DNA of 45,225 nt from a virus. The stretch covers positions 1 to 45,225 of IMG/VR virus record IMGVR_UViG_3300037247_000871; one strand, written 5' to 3'. Of the stretch, positions 28,779 through 36,321 are shown piece by piece. The notes under the pieces were generated by a model. The model was not told the DNA's origin and made no database searches. It saw nothing but the letters and a program-made list of their open reading frames with translations. Numbering within the stretch: the first letter of the stretch is position 1; every line of letters starts with the position of its first letter. The position numbers and the translations under genes are program-made.

Positions 28779-28943
28779 CTATGAGAGAATTAGGAGCTTC
28801 CCATCCTTAACAGCAAGTTCACGGACGGGCAGACTTCCGACTTGGATAATCTCCCTCCCCCCGTTCTCTTTGTTATCTGGTTCGTACCAGGAAAACTGCC
28901 GCTTGCCCTCTTCGTCAAGCCAACTGTTGATGATTATGTCCAT
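28779..28943 (-). CDS. Hypothetical 54-residue protein
   Basis: Start ATG at 28943 behind ACGGAGGTAAGG. MDIIINSWLDEEGKRQFSWYE, then IIQVGSLPVRELAVKDGKLLILS, a beta-rich small protein. A 20-codon frame beginning ATGAGCAAGGAAACC (28977 to 28915) overlaps its start and may be a leader. Function unknown. Confidence 0.5.
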   Translation of the reverse strand: MDIIINSWLDEEGKRQFSWYEPDNKENGGREIIQVGSLPVRELAVKDGKLLILS

Positions 28944-28986
28944 GCGTCCTTACCTCCGTCTTGGTTTCCTTGCTCATGCGTCCACC

Positions 28987-29154
28987 CTAGCTCAGCTCAA
29001 GCAACCGCTTGCGGCACAACTCTTTCTGGCGCTCGCATTCCTCAATCTTAAGCTGTAGCTCACCCTGCCGCTTTTCGTGGGCTGCTCGCATCCTGTCTAT
29101 GTACTGCTGGGCTAGCGCGTCAACCTGTTGCTGTATCTGTTCTAGTGTTTTCAT
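28987..29154 (-). CDS. Small coiled-coil protein
   Basis: 55 residues, start ATG at 29154. Nearly all one charged helix (LEQIQQQVDALAQQYIDRMR, ELQLKIEECERQKELCRKRL) with heptad-like spacing, so probably a dimeric coiled coil. Coupled to the genes on both sides of this strand. Function unknown. Confidence 0.55.
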   Translation of the reverse strand: MKTLEQIQQQVDALAQQYIDRMRAAHEKRQGELQLKIEECERQKELCRKRLLELS

Positions 29155-29156
29155 GC

Positions 29157-29333
29157 CTAGATAACCGCGTCCAACTCTGAATCACTCCAGCAACCCCAGT
29201 ACACATTGACCCAGGGGTATTGCTTCTCGATTGAGTCAAAGAGGTTGCGGAAGGTTTCGCCCTTCAACTCAACCTCATCACAACCGAAGAGTGATGCAAC
29301 CTGCTCAACTGTGTCTTTCTGTTTGCTGTTCAT
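29157..29333 (-). CDS. Small acyl-carrier-like protein
   Basis: 58 residues from ATG 29333 behind CAGGAGAG; an in-frame ATG pair at 29354/29351 would add 6-7 residues but has a weaker site. The pattern KDTVEQVASLFGCDEVELKGETFRNLF...IEKQYPWVNV resembles the helix order of an acyl-carrier-like fold, but the Ser of the DSL attachment motif is not evident. First gene of the minus-strand block. Fold suggestion is tentative. Confidence 0.55.
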   Translation of the reverse strand: MNSKQKDTVEQVASLFGCDEVELKGETFRNLFDSIEKQYPWVNVYWGCWSDSELDAVI

Positions 29334-30067
29334 GGCACTCTCCTGTTTCATCATGGGTACAGCCTACACCGGCTCAAACCCGCTTGGAATAGGCCAAACC
29401 GCCTAATCCGCCTGAGTTATTTCCCCTAGCCTATACCCCTAGTCCTAGTCCACTGTAAGTCTTGACCTAAGTTGGACGGACTAAGACCCCCAAAGAGTGC
29501 ATGGACACTGCACACACCAAAGACAGGAGTTAGAGGCGATTTGCCTGATTCAAGCTCTCGCCTGACGCCGAAATGAGCTTGGAACTGTTTGAGGATCGGA
29601 CACTCCCAGGCACAAGATGTAGTGATCCGGGTTGCAACTGGAAGCTGGAATAGCTAAGTGCTTGATAACACTGGCTAAGTGGTTTCTGATAATAGACGTT
29701 ATGTAAGACAGCCCCCACCCCCTTTGTTTTCGCAGTCAGGCCAACACGTTCTCTCTACTTGTAGTTGAACGCAGCGTGTGTACAGCGTCGGCGCATGCCT
29801 GCAAGCTGCTGATTGCTCTATGTTTGTTCGGGAGTCCCTACATCGGAGGCCGGGGGGCAACCCCAGGCTGGCCGCGCGCACATACATACCGCTAGAGCAC
29901 AGACACAAGTCAGAAATGAGTTTTTCTCTCTTCTCACTCTCGTCTGGGGAGTGCTGTGAGCAGCCCGATTTTGAGGCGCTGAGGGGGGTAGGGACGACGA
30001 ACTGGGTCTGGAATGCCTACGGCTAGGGTGGGATTGGGAGGAGGGCACCTACGACGTTTTTCAGGTG

Positions 30068-30076
30068 TGGTAGAAT
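30068..30076 (+). promoter_or_regulatory. Candidate extended -10 promoter TGGTAGAAT
   Basis: TGTGGTAGAATGGA resembles the sites at 9073 and 30308 (TGGTAAAAT). No -35 box. It reads rightward into the non-coding region upstream of the sRNA candidate. Confidence 0.35.
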
Positions 30077-30173
30077 GGAGGTGAGTTGGAACTAGAATTG
30101 TGGAGTAGCTGGTACATCGGGGATAGCCGCTAGCGCCACGCGCGTTCAGGGATTCTATCCGATCTCTGGACTT

Positions 30174-30192
30174 TCACTCAAAGTGATATAAT
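30174..30192 (+). promoter_or_regulatory. Extended -10 promoter TGATATAAT with overlapping palindrome
   Basis: TGATATAAT (30184-30192) is a perfect extended -10 (TG-N-TATAAT). TCACT-caa-AGTGA (30174-30186) is a perfect inverted repeat overlapping it, so a repressor bound there would block transcription. The sequence CTTTCACTC shared with the box of the three-copy element starts here. Confidence 0.6.
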
Positions 30193-30198
30193 GGGATT

Positions 30199-30297
30199 GA
30201 GCGGGCAGTTTGATTCCCCTTCGGCTGCCTGTTGCTGTGAGTGCCACACCTGAGGCGCAGTACCCCCGGCTAGTTCTCCTGCTGGCCGGGGTTTTTT
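30199..30297 (+). ncRNA. Candidate small RNA of about 100 nt
   Basis: Predicted start about 7 bases after TATAAT (30187-30192), end at the T-run of a strong terminator (30297). The interval contains an internal hairpin (GGCAG...CTGCC, about 30204-30234) and no open frame of note. A dedicated promoter and terminator around 100 non-coding bases suggest a regulatory or decoy RNA. It could also be an attenuated leader for the lysis operon. Confidence 0.5.
30264..30297 (+). terminator. Intrinsic terminator
   Basis: CCCCGGCTAG (30264-30273) pairs with CTGGCCGGGG (30282-30291), 10 bp with one G-U and an 8-base loop, followed by TTTTTT (30292-30297). It is the strongest terminator in the window and insulates the following promoter and lysis genes. 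Confidence 0.85.
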
Positions 30298-30307
30298 CAT
30301 TGCGATG

Positions 30308-30316
30308 TGGTAAAAT
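30308..30316 (+). promoter_or_regulatory. Candidate extended -10 promoter TGGTAAAAT for the lysis/late genes
   Basis: TGTGGTAAAAT lies directly after the terminator and 11 bases before GGGAGG of the gene at 30337, a sensible place for the promoter of the rightward late operon. Same word at 9073. Confidence 0.45.
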
Positions 30317-30336
30317 TAGAAGTAGGGAGGTAAATT

Positions 30337-30630
30337 GTGCATGGAATAGTCGAAATTCAGCATATGGACGGAAGAGACATTCCGCTCCAACCCTGGCCGC
30401 AGAAGTTCTACATATCAGGCGAACTAATTTGCAGCAAAGAGGTTGAACTGCGACCACTTACGCTGACGGGGCTTGTAAAGGGGGTGGGGAAGAATTTCAT
30501 TTGCATGACGTGGTTCCGGTTTCGGTGGTTGTTCTTTCGGATAGGCTTTCTGGACTGTCCGCAAGGTGAAAGGCTTTCCTTCCGCCATCAGTGGCGCTGG
30601 GACTTCTGGAATGTACGGGCTGCGCGATAG
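30337..30630 (+). CDS. Hypothetical protein
   Basis: 97 residues from GTG 30337, six bases after GGGAGG. The N-terminal half is beta-like (GIVEIQHMDGRDIPLQPWPQ, KFYISGELICSKEV). The C-terminal half is rich in Phe, Trp and Arg (MTWFRFRWLFFRIGFLD). First gene of the rightward lysis/tail operon. No family recognised. Confidence 0.5.
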   Translation: MHGIVEIQHMDGRDIPLQPWPQKFYISGELICSKEVELRPLTLTGLVKGVGKNFICMTWFRFRWLFFRIGFLDCPQGERLSFRHQWRWDFWNVRAAR

Positions 30631-30642
30631 GAGGATTTCCGA

Positions 30643-30897
30643 TTGAACGGCAACGGCAAGCCGGAAGACATTGGACAGTTCATTGGCTACACTAGGGCCT
30701 CGCTGAAGAACATCGAGCAATCCTTGAAGCGGGGGAATGAAAAGTTTGATGCCCTCGAAAAACGGATGCGGGCGGTGGAAACGCGCACTCCAAATGGTTG
30801 GCGTGGCGCTATTCGTCCTGGTGCCATTGGAGTTAGCGGCGCCGGTGCCCTCCATATTGTCTGGGAAATCTTGGCAAAGATGGCTGCTGGAGGCTGA
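30643..30897 (+). CDS. XhlA-like membrane-associated lysis protein (holin candidate)
   Basis: 84 residues from TTG 30643 behind GGAGG. Residues 12-50 form a charged coiled coil (FIGYTRASLKNIEQSLKRG, EKFDALEKRMRAVETR), followed by a hydrophobic C-terminal segment (GAIGVSGAGALHIVWEILAKM). This is the layout of XhlA/hemolysin-type phage proteins next to endolysins. Its last codons overlap the ribosome-binding site of the endolysin gene. Confidence 0.55.
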   Translation: MNGNGKPEDIGQFIGYTRASLKNIEQSLKRGNEKFDALEKRMRAVETRTPNGWRGAIRPGAIGVSGAGALHIVWEILAKMAAGG

Positions 30898-30898
30898 G

Positions 30899-31288
30899 TT
30901 GAGTCGGAAACTGTCAGATTTGAGCACGCGGTTTCGACCCTTAGCGGTGGAATTTCTAGCCCGCTGTACTGAGGCACAAATCCCCTTGATGGTGCTGGAC
31001 ACGCTGCGGACAATGGAGGAGCAAGAGGAGAATATCGCAAAGGGAGTTTCCTGGACGAAAAACTCCAAGCATCTGCCCCAAGCTCCTGAAATGAGGGCGG
31101 AAGCGATTGATGTCGCCCCTTATGCGATGTTCCAACTTTCCGGCCCCGACAAATTACAGTGGGATGCGAATGATCCGGTGTGGGAGAAGATCGGGAAGAT
31201 TGGTGAATCTCTAGGTTTGGTCTGGGGTGGGCGCTGGAAAAACCATCGTGACAATGCTCACTTTCAAGGCCCGTGGACGAAGATATGA
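30899..31288 (+). CDS. Endolysin, M15-type (L-Ala-D-Glu / VanY-like) peptidase
   Basis: 129 residues from TTG 30899, five bases after GGAGG. The M15 pattern is complete: LDTLRTMEEQEENIAKG, S-K-H58, AEAID71VAPY, and NHRDNAH121FQ, with H58, D71 and H121 as the zinc ligands. Such enzymes cut the peptide of bacterial cell-wall muropeptides at lysis. The in-frame ATG 30737 would add 54 residues with a signal-like segment (MVGVALFVLVPLELAAPVPS), but these bases also encode the holin-like protein. The shorter form has the length and ribosome-binding site expected for this family. Confidence 0.8.
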   Translation: MSRKLSDLSTRFRPLAVEFLARCTEAQIPLMVLDTLRTMEEQEENIAKGVSWTKNSKHLPQAPEMRAEAIDVAPYAMFQLSGPDKLQWDANDPVWEKIGKIGESLGLVWGGRWKNHRDNAHFQGPWTKI

Positions 31289-31554
31289 AAAAGCGAAAAG
31301 AGAAAATTCGGAAGATGTTGAAAGACTGCCATGCGATAATGGATGAAAAGAAGGCCACTAGAAACGCCATTAAAAAGCGCCTCTTGCGGCGGTGGAAAGG
31401 GACTTGCTTGCAACCTCGCACCTTGTCAGAAATGGGATACCTAAGTAAAATTTGGCAATTCAAGTGGGTCAATGTTTCAAATCAGTCAATCTCCACCAGC
31501 AGCGAACCACCCACTTTGATCGAAAAACTTTCGTTCAATTACTCAACTTTGTAG
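31285..31554 (+). CDS. Hypothetical basic protein
   Basis: 89 residues from ATG 31285 (ATGA overlap), preferred over 31273. Very basic N-terminal helix (KKRKEKIRKMLKDCHAIMDEKKATRNAIKK), then a W/K-rich patch. Possibly a regulator or lysis accessory; no family recognised. Confidence 0.5.
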   Translation: MKKRKEKIRKMLKDCHAIMDEKKATRNAIKKRLLRRWKGTCLQPRTLSEMGYLSKIWQFKWVNVSNQSISTSSEPPTLIEKLSFNYSTL

Positions 31555-31562
31555 GAGGAACC

Positions 31563-31742
31563 ACGCTCAACCTAACTCCAGAACAGCAGCACAGAAAGGA
31601 CAGGATGTTAGTAATCTACGAACTAGAAGATTGGGTCTATGGCTTGGAATCGGGACCAACCGGAGCATTGCATTCTCCACAGAAGATTCCTGAACGACTC
31701 GCACTTTTCACAGATTGGTACAGGACTGTTTTGCAGAACTAA
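31563..31742 (+). CDS. Small protein with apparent ACG start
   Basis: AGGAGGAACC (31553-31562) is followed by ACG. The identical AGGAGGAACC before the gene at 31752 is followed by ATG. From ACG the frame reads TLNLTPEQQHRKDRMLVIYELEDWVYGLE to FTDWYRTVLQN, 59 residues, and looks like a real small protein. Either ACG is used, or the start has mutated, or translation begins at ATG 31605 (MLVIYELED). An upstream in-frame start at 31452 lies in the previous gene. Confidence 0.5.
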   Translation, partial: TLNLTPEQQHRKDRMLVIYELEDWVYGLESGPTGALHSPQKIPERLALFTDWYRTVLQN

Positions 31743-31751
31743 GGAGGAACC

Positions 31752-32144
31752 ATGAAGCCTTCAATCATCACACAGATTTTTGCGCCACCAATTCTTGCGA
31801 TTAGTCTTCTTCTCTTGGCTGGCTGCCCGAAGTTTGAAGAGAATGCTGAAGCGGCTATAGCTGGCGCCGGCGGAGTCATTCAGGAAGCAGTTACGAAGTA
31901 TGAACCTGCCTGCGTTCCAGAACCCGACAAGGAAGTTTGCCAGCTCATCAAACGCGCTGCCGCCCTTCAACGCTCAGCCATTGATGCCATGAACCTCTAT
32001 TGCGGTGGCCCAGGATGGAACGAAGGTGGCCCCTGCAATCCCCCCGACAGCAAGGACGCTTTGAATCACGCCAAAGAACGAGTCAGGTCAGCGGTGAATG
32101 ACATGAATGAAATCATCGCCAACGTACAAGGATGGTTGAAATGA
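31752..32144 (+). CDS. Lipoprotein (possible outer spanin or Rz1-like)
   Basis: 130 residues. The signal peptide FAPPILAISLLLLAGC ends in a lipobox, LLAG-C25, so the mature protein is lipid-anchored. The rest is helical with three more Cys (ACVPEPDKEVCQL, LYCGG, PCN) that may pair in the periplasm. ATG 31752 behind AGGAGGAACC. Following the endolysin, it is a candidate for disrupting the outer membrane; this would imply a Gram-negative host. Confidence 0.6.
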   Translation: MKPSIITQIFAPPILAISLLLLAGCPKFEENAEAAIAGAGGVIQEAVTKYEPACVPEPDKEVCQLIKRAAALQRSAIDAMNLYCGGPGWNEGGPCNPPDSKDALNHAKERVRSAVNDMNEIIANVQGWLK

Positions 32145-32329
32145 CAGCGAAGGTTGTTCTCGATTTGGTTCTGTTTTTCCTCGGTGGGTTGGTGAAGAAC
32201 ACGCCCAATGATGTTGACGATGAAGTGCTGGGCTACATCCAAGCAGCCTACGCCAACATCAGAAAGGCTAATCAAGCTCCCGTTTCAAAATCACGGCTGG
32301 AATCCTGGGAAGTGAAGGTGCCCTGGTAG
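32141..32329 (+). CDS. Small membrane-associated protein
   Basis: 62 residues from ATG 32141 (ATGA overlap). N-terminal hydrophobic helix (VVLDLVLFFLGGLV), then a soluble helix (DDEVLGYIQAAYANIRKANQ). Located in the lysis cluster; could be a holin partner. Function unproven. Confidence 0.5.
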   Translation: MTAKVVLDLVLFFLGGLVKNTPNDVDDEVLGYIQAAYANIRKANQAPVSKSRLESWEVKVPW

Positions 32330-32583
32330 TGAAGAAAACCAAAGAAGAGAAAGTCTGCCCGAATTGTGGCTTCTGTCCGACCTGCAAGCGTCCGAATCAG
32401 ACGTTTGCGCCCTGGCCCACATACCCTTGGTATTGGTCCGGCCCCTACTATCCCTACCCGACAGAGCCTTACTACGGAATCCCGCTTACGACTTGGGACA
32501 CTGGCACAGCCAATTCCATTGTCAACACTACCAGCGGAACCGTTTCACTCGCAGCGGGAAACGACTATGGCCCAACATCCTAG
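32329..32583 (+). CDS. CxxC-rich and Pro/Tyr/Trp-rich small protein
   Basis: 84 residues from GTG 32329, overlapping the previous stop by one base. CPNCGFCPTC near the start is a zinc knuckle-like motif. The middle is low-complexity aromatic and proline sequence (PWPTYPWYWSGPYYPYPTEP) as in flexible virion or cell-surface proteins. Function unknown. Confidence 0.5.
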   Translation: MKKTKEEKVCPNCGFCPTCKRPNQTFAPWPTYPWYWSGPYYPYPTEPYYGIPLTTWDTGTANSIVNTTSGTVSLAAGNDYGPTS

Positions 32584-32749
32584 TCCATTTAGATCATCGC
32601 ATCGAGGTTCCCGTGAGGAGCGCCTGCGAGCTGGGCTGGCTGCTTCTCCAGCCGAACGACAGAAATTGATCGAACGATTCAAGAACCAGCCGTTTCCCAT
32701 GCGAGGACTCAATCGCAGGATTCAGCCAGTACCACTAGGGAGGGTTTGA
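32567..32749 (+). CDS. Small basic protein
   Basis: 60 residues from ATG 32567. Overlaps the previous gene by 17 bases. SSHRGSREERLRAGLAASPAERQKLIERF is a helical basic stretch. Its TGA abuts the ATG of the virion paralogue at 32751. No family recognised. Confidence 0.45.
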   Translation: MAQHPSPFRSSHRGSREERLRAGLAASPAERQKLIERFKNQPFPMRGLNRRIQPVPLGRV

Positions 32750-32750
32750 A

Positions 32751-33179
32751 ATGGCAACGACACCAACTACTACCTGGGGAGCACGTCGCAGAGAGATTCT
32801 TGCCAGTGCTGTACGAACCGCCACCGATGTCAGTGACACACTGATTGGAATTGAACGCTATACCTCCGCCATTGTCGAACTCGACGTGACCGCCAACAGC
32901 GGAACCTCCCGAACCCTTGACGTTTTTGTGCAGACGCTTTTGCCAGATGCGACTACCTGGCAAGACCTGATTCACTTCGCACAGTTCACCACCTCAACTG
33001 CCACCCACGTTGCCTCGATTGTTTCTGGCGGGGATTCCATCGGAGTAGCGAACGAATCGGATTTGGCTGCTGGAACGATCAAGGACTTCGTGTTGGGAGA
33101 TACTTGGCGCGTGCGTTTCGTGATTGGCGGGACGGATCCAAGTTTTACTTTTGCCGTCACTCTCAGCCTCTACCCATAG
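32751..33179 (+). CDS. Putative virion protein, paralogue of the product of 2510-2962
   Basis: 142 residues, beta-rich. It aligns with the 150-residue protein at 2510 through AVRTAT...DTL, VELDVTANSGTSRTLDV, LPDATTWQDLIHFAQ and VRF...DPSFTFAV. Two divergent copies in separate structural modules suggest two related decoration or tail proteins. ATG 32751. Followed after 11 bases by another virion-like gene. Confidence 0.7.
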   Translation: MATTPTTTWGARRREILASAVRTATDVSDTLIGIERYTSAIVELDVTANSGTSRTLDVFVQTLLPDATTWQDLIHFAQFTTSTATHVASIVSGGDSIGVANESDLAAGTIKDFVLGDTWRVRFVIGGTDPSFTFAVTLSLYP

Positions 33180-33190
33180 GAGACAGTTGA

Positions 33191-33745
33191 ATGGGACGCA
33201 GAATTTACATTGGAACAGCTTCTACCCCAGCAGCAGCGACGGTGGATACGGCGGGGGAGGGATATTTCATCGGCGTTGGGATTAGCCATTCTGTAAGCGC
33301 TACCAACGTGGCAGTTTCCTCTGCCAACCAAACGAGGGCATTTCAGTTTGTCTTGCCCTTCAGAGCGAAAGTAACAAACATCATCGCAGAAGTGCTGGGT
33401 GCTGGAGCAGCAGGAAAGAAATTTGGTGTCGGTCTGTACGACAAAGACAAGAACCTAATCCTCAAAACTGTTGCGCTAGATGCCAACAGCGCAACGGTTC
33501 AGTCGGACACTCTCGCTACGCCAGTAGTGCTTGAGCCTAGTATCTATTGGTTAGCCCAGACTTGCGACGACGCAGCTACAACATTTCGTTCTATAACCGT
33601 GGCCTCAATTTTCGACTTAAATAACGAGAACACTGTTCGTTGTGGAACAGCAAACGCTAGCAGTGCCGGGGTGCTACCTGCAACTCTTGGAACTATAACT
33701 GCAAGCACTTCCCGGAATCCCATAATTGTAGTATTTGAACCCTAA
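33191..33745 (+). CDS. Putative virion/tail protein
   Basis: 184 residues, beta-sandwich-like (TRAFQFVLPFRAKVTNIIAEVL, KFGVGLYDKDKNLIL, SIYWLAQTCDDAAT). The pattern of FQFVLPF followed by a lectin-like core is often found in small tail or fibre-associated proteins. ATG 33191 behind AGGAGACAG. Overlaps the next gene by one base. No named family. Confidence 0.6.
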   Translation: MGRRIYIGTASTPAAATVDTAGEGYFIGVGISHSVSATNVAVSSANQTRAFQFVLPFRAKVTNIIAEVLGAGAAGKKFGVGLYDKDKNLILKTVALDANSATVQSDTLATPVVLEPSIYWLAQTCDDAATTFRSITVASIFDLNNENTVRCGTANASSAGVLPATLGTITASTSRNPIIVVFEP

Positions 33746-34053
33746 TGCCCACACTCTGCCTCATCCTCGCAAGCGGCTTTTGGTTGCTGACCGGAGCGAC
33801 TGTAGCGACCACCGTGGCCGACGTGGAGTTGACACAGCACTGCATCCAAGCGGGCACTTGTCACGAAGGCAACCCATTGTTGTCAGCCGACCGCAAGAAG
33901 GTCTATGCCATCCAACTCCCCCTGGCTATCGGAGTCAGTTACCTCGGTCATCGCTGGCGCAAGGATGGGTTCAAGTATTGGTGGGTTCCTCAAGTCGCCG
34001 TCATCGCTGGTCACGGCGCCGGGATTGGGTTCGGGTTGAGATTCGTCTGGTGA
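33745..34053 (+). CDS. Membrane protein
   Basis: 102 residues. An N-terminal signal or helix (PTLCLILASGFWLLTGATVATTV) and later hydrophobic helices (VYAIQLPLAIGVSYLG and VPQVAVIAGHGAGIGFGL). Between the tail genes; perhaps a lysis or superinfection-exclusion protein. Function unknown. Confidence 0.55.
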   Translation: MPTLCLILASGFWLLTGATVATTVADVELTQHCIQAGTCHEGNPLLSADRKKVYAIQLPLAIGVSYLGHRWRKDGFKYWWVPQVAVIAGHGAGIGFGLRFVW

Positions 34054-34089
34054 TGTTCGACATTCACCACCAAGAGGGCTGAAGGGTAA

Positions 34090-36321
34090 ATGGCTCAACT
34101 CGTATCAAACGCCCCGTATCTAGGCGACTTTGAAGACCAACAGACCGTCCACTTCATGTGGTCTTCCACTGATAGTGCCGGCGCGTCCATCACCCGATCC
34201 ACCGACGGTGAAGTAAGAGTCTATAAGGACAATGGTGTAAGCCAAACGACTGTGGGAGTGACCGATACAGAGGATTTCGATTCCCTAACTGGCGTCCATG
34301 TTTGTACCATTGCAACTACCGATGGTTTCTACGTCACCGGCTCGAACTATACTGTTGCCCTTCAAGGAGCGGTAATTGACAGTCAGACAGTGAACGCGGT
34401 TCTGGCGCACTTCTCTATCGAGAACCGCTTTACTAACGTTAATAAAATCTCTGGTGACGCAACAGCAGCGGATAATCTTGAAACTCTATTCAACGGGAAT
34501 GAAGGATTCTATACCGCATATATGGGGCCTCGTGGGGCAGGAGTCTATCTAAACGACGCGGCGGCTAACACAAACACAGTAAACGGCGTTGATGGGACTA
34601 TAGGTAACCCCGTCTCCACCATCGGCGCAGCTAAGACTCTTGCTGACAGTATGAGCCTTGACCGGATTTACCTCCTTAACGACAGCAGCATTACCCTTGC
34701 CGCCACGATGGAAGATTATGAGTTCGTCGGCATCGGGCAGAACAACCAAGTTAACTTGGGTTCTCAAGATGTCGACAATTCTACGTTCTTTGATTTGAAG
34801 GCGACTGGCACCCAAGGCGGAACAGGCCTGATTTTCCTACATTCGTGTGGAATGAATGCGCTGGCGGCTTTAGAGTGCTTCGCCCACGATTGCTGGTTGT
34901 CGGGTACTAACACCCTCCGAGCATCGACGCCCACATGCTTTGATGCTTGCAAGAGCGCCGTCGCTGGGACTTCAGCTCCTATTATTGCCTTCCCTGGTTC
35001 AGGCACCACCAACCTCAACTTCCGGCATTATTCAGGTGGTCTTCAGGTCAACGCCGCGACTGTTAACGATACGATGAGTTACGAGTCCGATGGGCAGCTT
35101 ATCATCGACGCCTCCTGTACAAGCCTTGACGTGGTGGTTCGTGGTAATTGCTCAATCACCGATAACGGCACAACGACTGTTCTCTCTCAGGATGCGGCGG
35201 TCACTCGGTCGGTTGTCGCCGACTCAGTGTGGGATGAGATTCTAACCGGAGCCACCCATAATATTGCGACTTCTGCGGGTCGAAGGCTGCGCGGCATTCA
35301 AGAGTTCCAAGGTTACGAGAATGGCGCGATCTGGATTGACACAGTTGACGGTACGGCAGGGACGACCGATTTCGAGAACGGAACGGTTGAGAAGCCTGTA
35401 AATAGTATTGCCGATGCGAACACGTTAGCCGCTTCACTAAAAATCGAACGGTTTGAAATCGCGCCTGGTAGTTCCATCACACTTGGAGCTGCACAGAATA
35501 ACCAACAATTCAACGGGCGGAACTGGACGCTTGCGCTGAACGGCCAAGACATCGCAGGGAGTATCTTCATAGGTGCGACCGTCTCTGGCGTGGGTTCCGG
35601 TACTGGGACTATGCAAATCTTTGAGAAATGCCTTATGGGTGCTACATCCCATATTAAGGGCACGCATCTGATCGAGTGCGGTATCGCGGGAACGCAGACT
35701 ATCGTTGAAGCGGGCGATTTCTTTACTGATCGCTGCCACTCCGCTATTGCGGGAACAGCTACACCAACGTGGGACTTCGGAGGAGCGTTGGCTGCCTCCA
35801 ATCTCAGCTTCCGAAACTACAGTGGTGGGATAGAGATTCAGAACATGGGCGCGGGGGCTGGCTCCTACACTATGTCGCTTGAGGGGAGAGGGCAGCTCAT
35901 CATCAACGCGAATTGCTCCGCGACCTCCACTGTAGCGATTCGCGGCCTCTTCACTGTCACTGACAACGCGAGCGGAGCCGTCACCCTATTCGACGATGCT
36001 CGGTTTACCCTGTCTGGGGACGCTGACGCTACTTGGGATGAAACTCGCTCCAACCACGCTACGCTGGGAACTTACGGTGACAGTTTCATAGGTTTGGTAA
36101 CCGGCTCAGCCGAAGCCGGAACCCTATCAACCACGCAGATGACTACCGATCTCTCGGAAGCAACCGACGAGCACTACAACGGTCGCACGATTGTTTGGAC
36201 AAGCGGTGTCCTAGCCGAACAAGCCAGCGACATTACCGCCTATCTAGGAGCGACCGGCAGACTGACGTACACGGCTATCACGGAAGCTCCCAGTGCCGGT
36301 GACGATTTTGTGATTTACTAA
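34090..36321 (+). CDS. Tail fibre with duplicated beta-helix domain
   Basis: 743 residues. Residues 1-115 are an N-terminal module common to phage tail proteins (LGDFEDQQTVHFMWSS). Residues about 146-360 and 409-640 are two copies of one domain: both have ...VDGT.G....G....P..SI..A..LA.S, .S.I.L, C....T......ECFA or ECGIA, SAVAGTSAP against SAIAGTATP, and LNFRHYSGG against LSFRNYSGG. The C-terminus (TLSTTQMTTDLSEATDEHYNGRTIVWTSG...) is a small conserved trailing domain. Probably the receptor-binding fibre. ATG 34090. Confidence 0.7.
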   Translation: MAQLVSNAPYLGDFEDQQTVHFMWSSTDSAGASITRSTDGEVRVYKDNGVSQTTVGVTDTEDFDSLTGVHVCTIATTDGFYVTGSNYTVALQGAVIDSQTVNAVLAHFSIENRFTNVNKISGDATAADNLETLFNGNEGFYTAYMGPRGAGVYLNDAAANTNTVNGVDGTIGNPVSTIGAAKTLADSMSLDRIYLLNDSSITLAATMEDYEFVGIGQNNQVNLGSQDVDNSTFFDLKATGTQGGTGLIFLHSCGMNALAALECFAHDCWLSGTNTLRASTPTCFDACKSAVAGTSAPIIAFPGSGTTNLNFRHYSGGLQVNAATVNDTMSYESDGQLIIDASCTSLDVVVRGNCSITDNGTTTVLSQDAAVTRSVVADSVWDEILTGATHNIATSAGRRLRGIQEFQGYENGAIWIDTVDGTAGTTDFENGTVEKPVNSIADANTLAASLKIERFEIAPGSSITLGAAQNNQQFNGRNWTLALNGQDIAGSIFIGATVSGVGSGTGTMQIFEKCLMGATSHIKGTHLIECGIAGTQTIVEAGDFFTDRCHSAIAGTATPTWDFGGALAASNLSFRNYSGGIEIQNMGAGAGSYTMSLEGRGQLIINANCSATSTVAIRGLFTVTDNASGAVTLFDDARFTLSGDADATWDETRSNHATLGTYGDSFIGLVTGSAEAGTLSTTQMTTDLSEATDEHYNGRTIVWTSGVLAEQASDITAYLGATGRLTYTAITEAPSAGDDFVIY

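Larger units (their letters stand above)
29334..30336. other. 1-kb non-coding control region
   Basis: The largest gap in the genome lies between the divergent minus-strand block and the plus-strand lysis genes. Open frames here (for example 29530-29718 minus, 29778-30026 plus) lack ribosome-binding sites and protein-like composition. Near 29425-29455 is CCCCTAGCCTATACCCCTAG and a further CCTAG repeat. A weak minus-strand promoter could be read there (CTTACA, 18 bases, TATAGG). The right half holds two extended -10 promoters and a terminator; a third promoter-like word at 30308 is next to the first gene. I see no tRNA. Confidence 0.6.

Noticed and set aside
29778-30026. Plus-strand ORF in the control region (82 codons)
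   Set aside because: No ribosome-binding site, mixed composition, and the neighbouring frames are equally open. Region treated as non-coding.
30424-31068. Minus-strand open frame (214 codons)
   Set aside because: Antisense to the holin-like and endolysin genes, which have clear motifs; no start signal.
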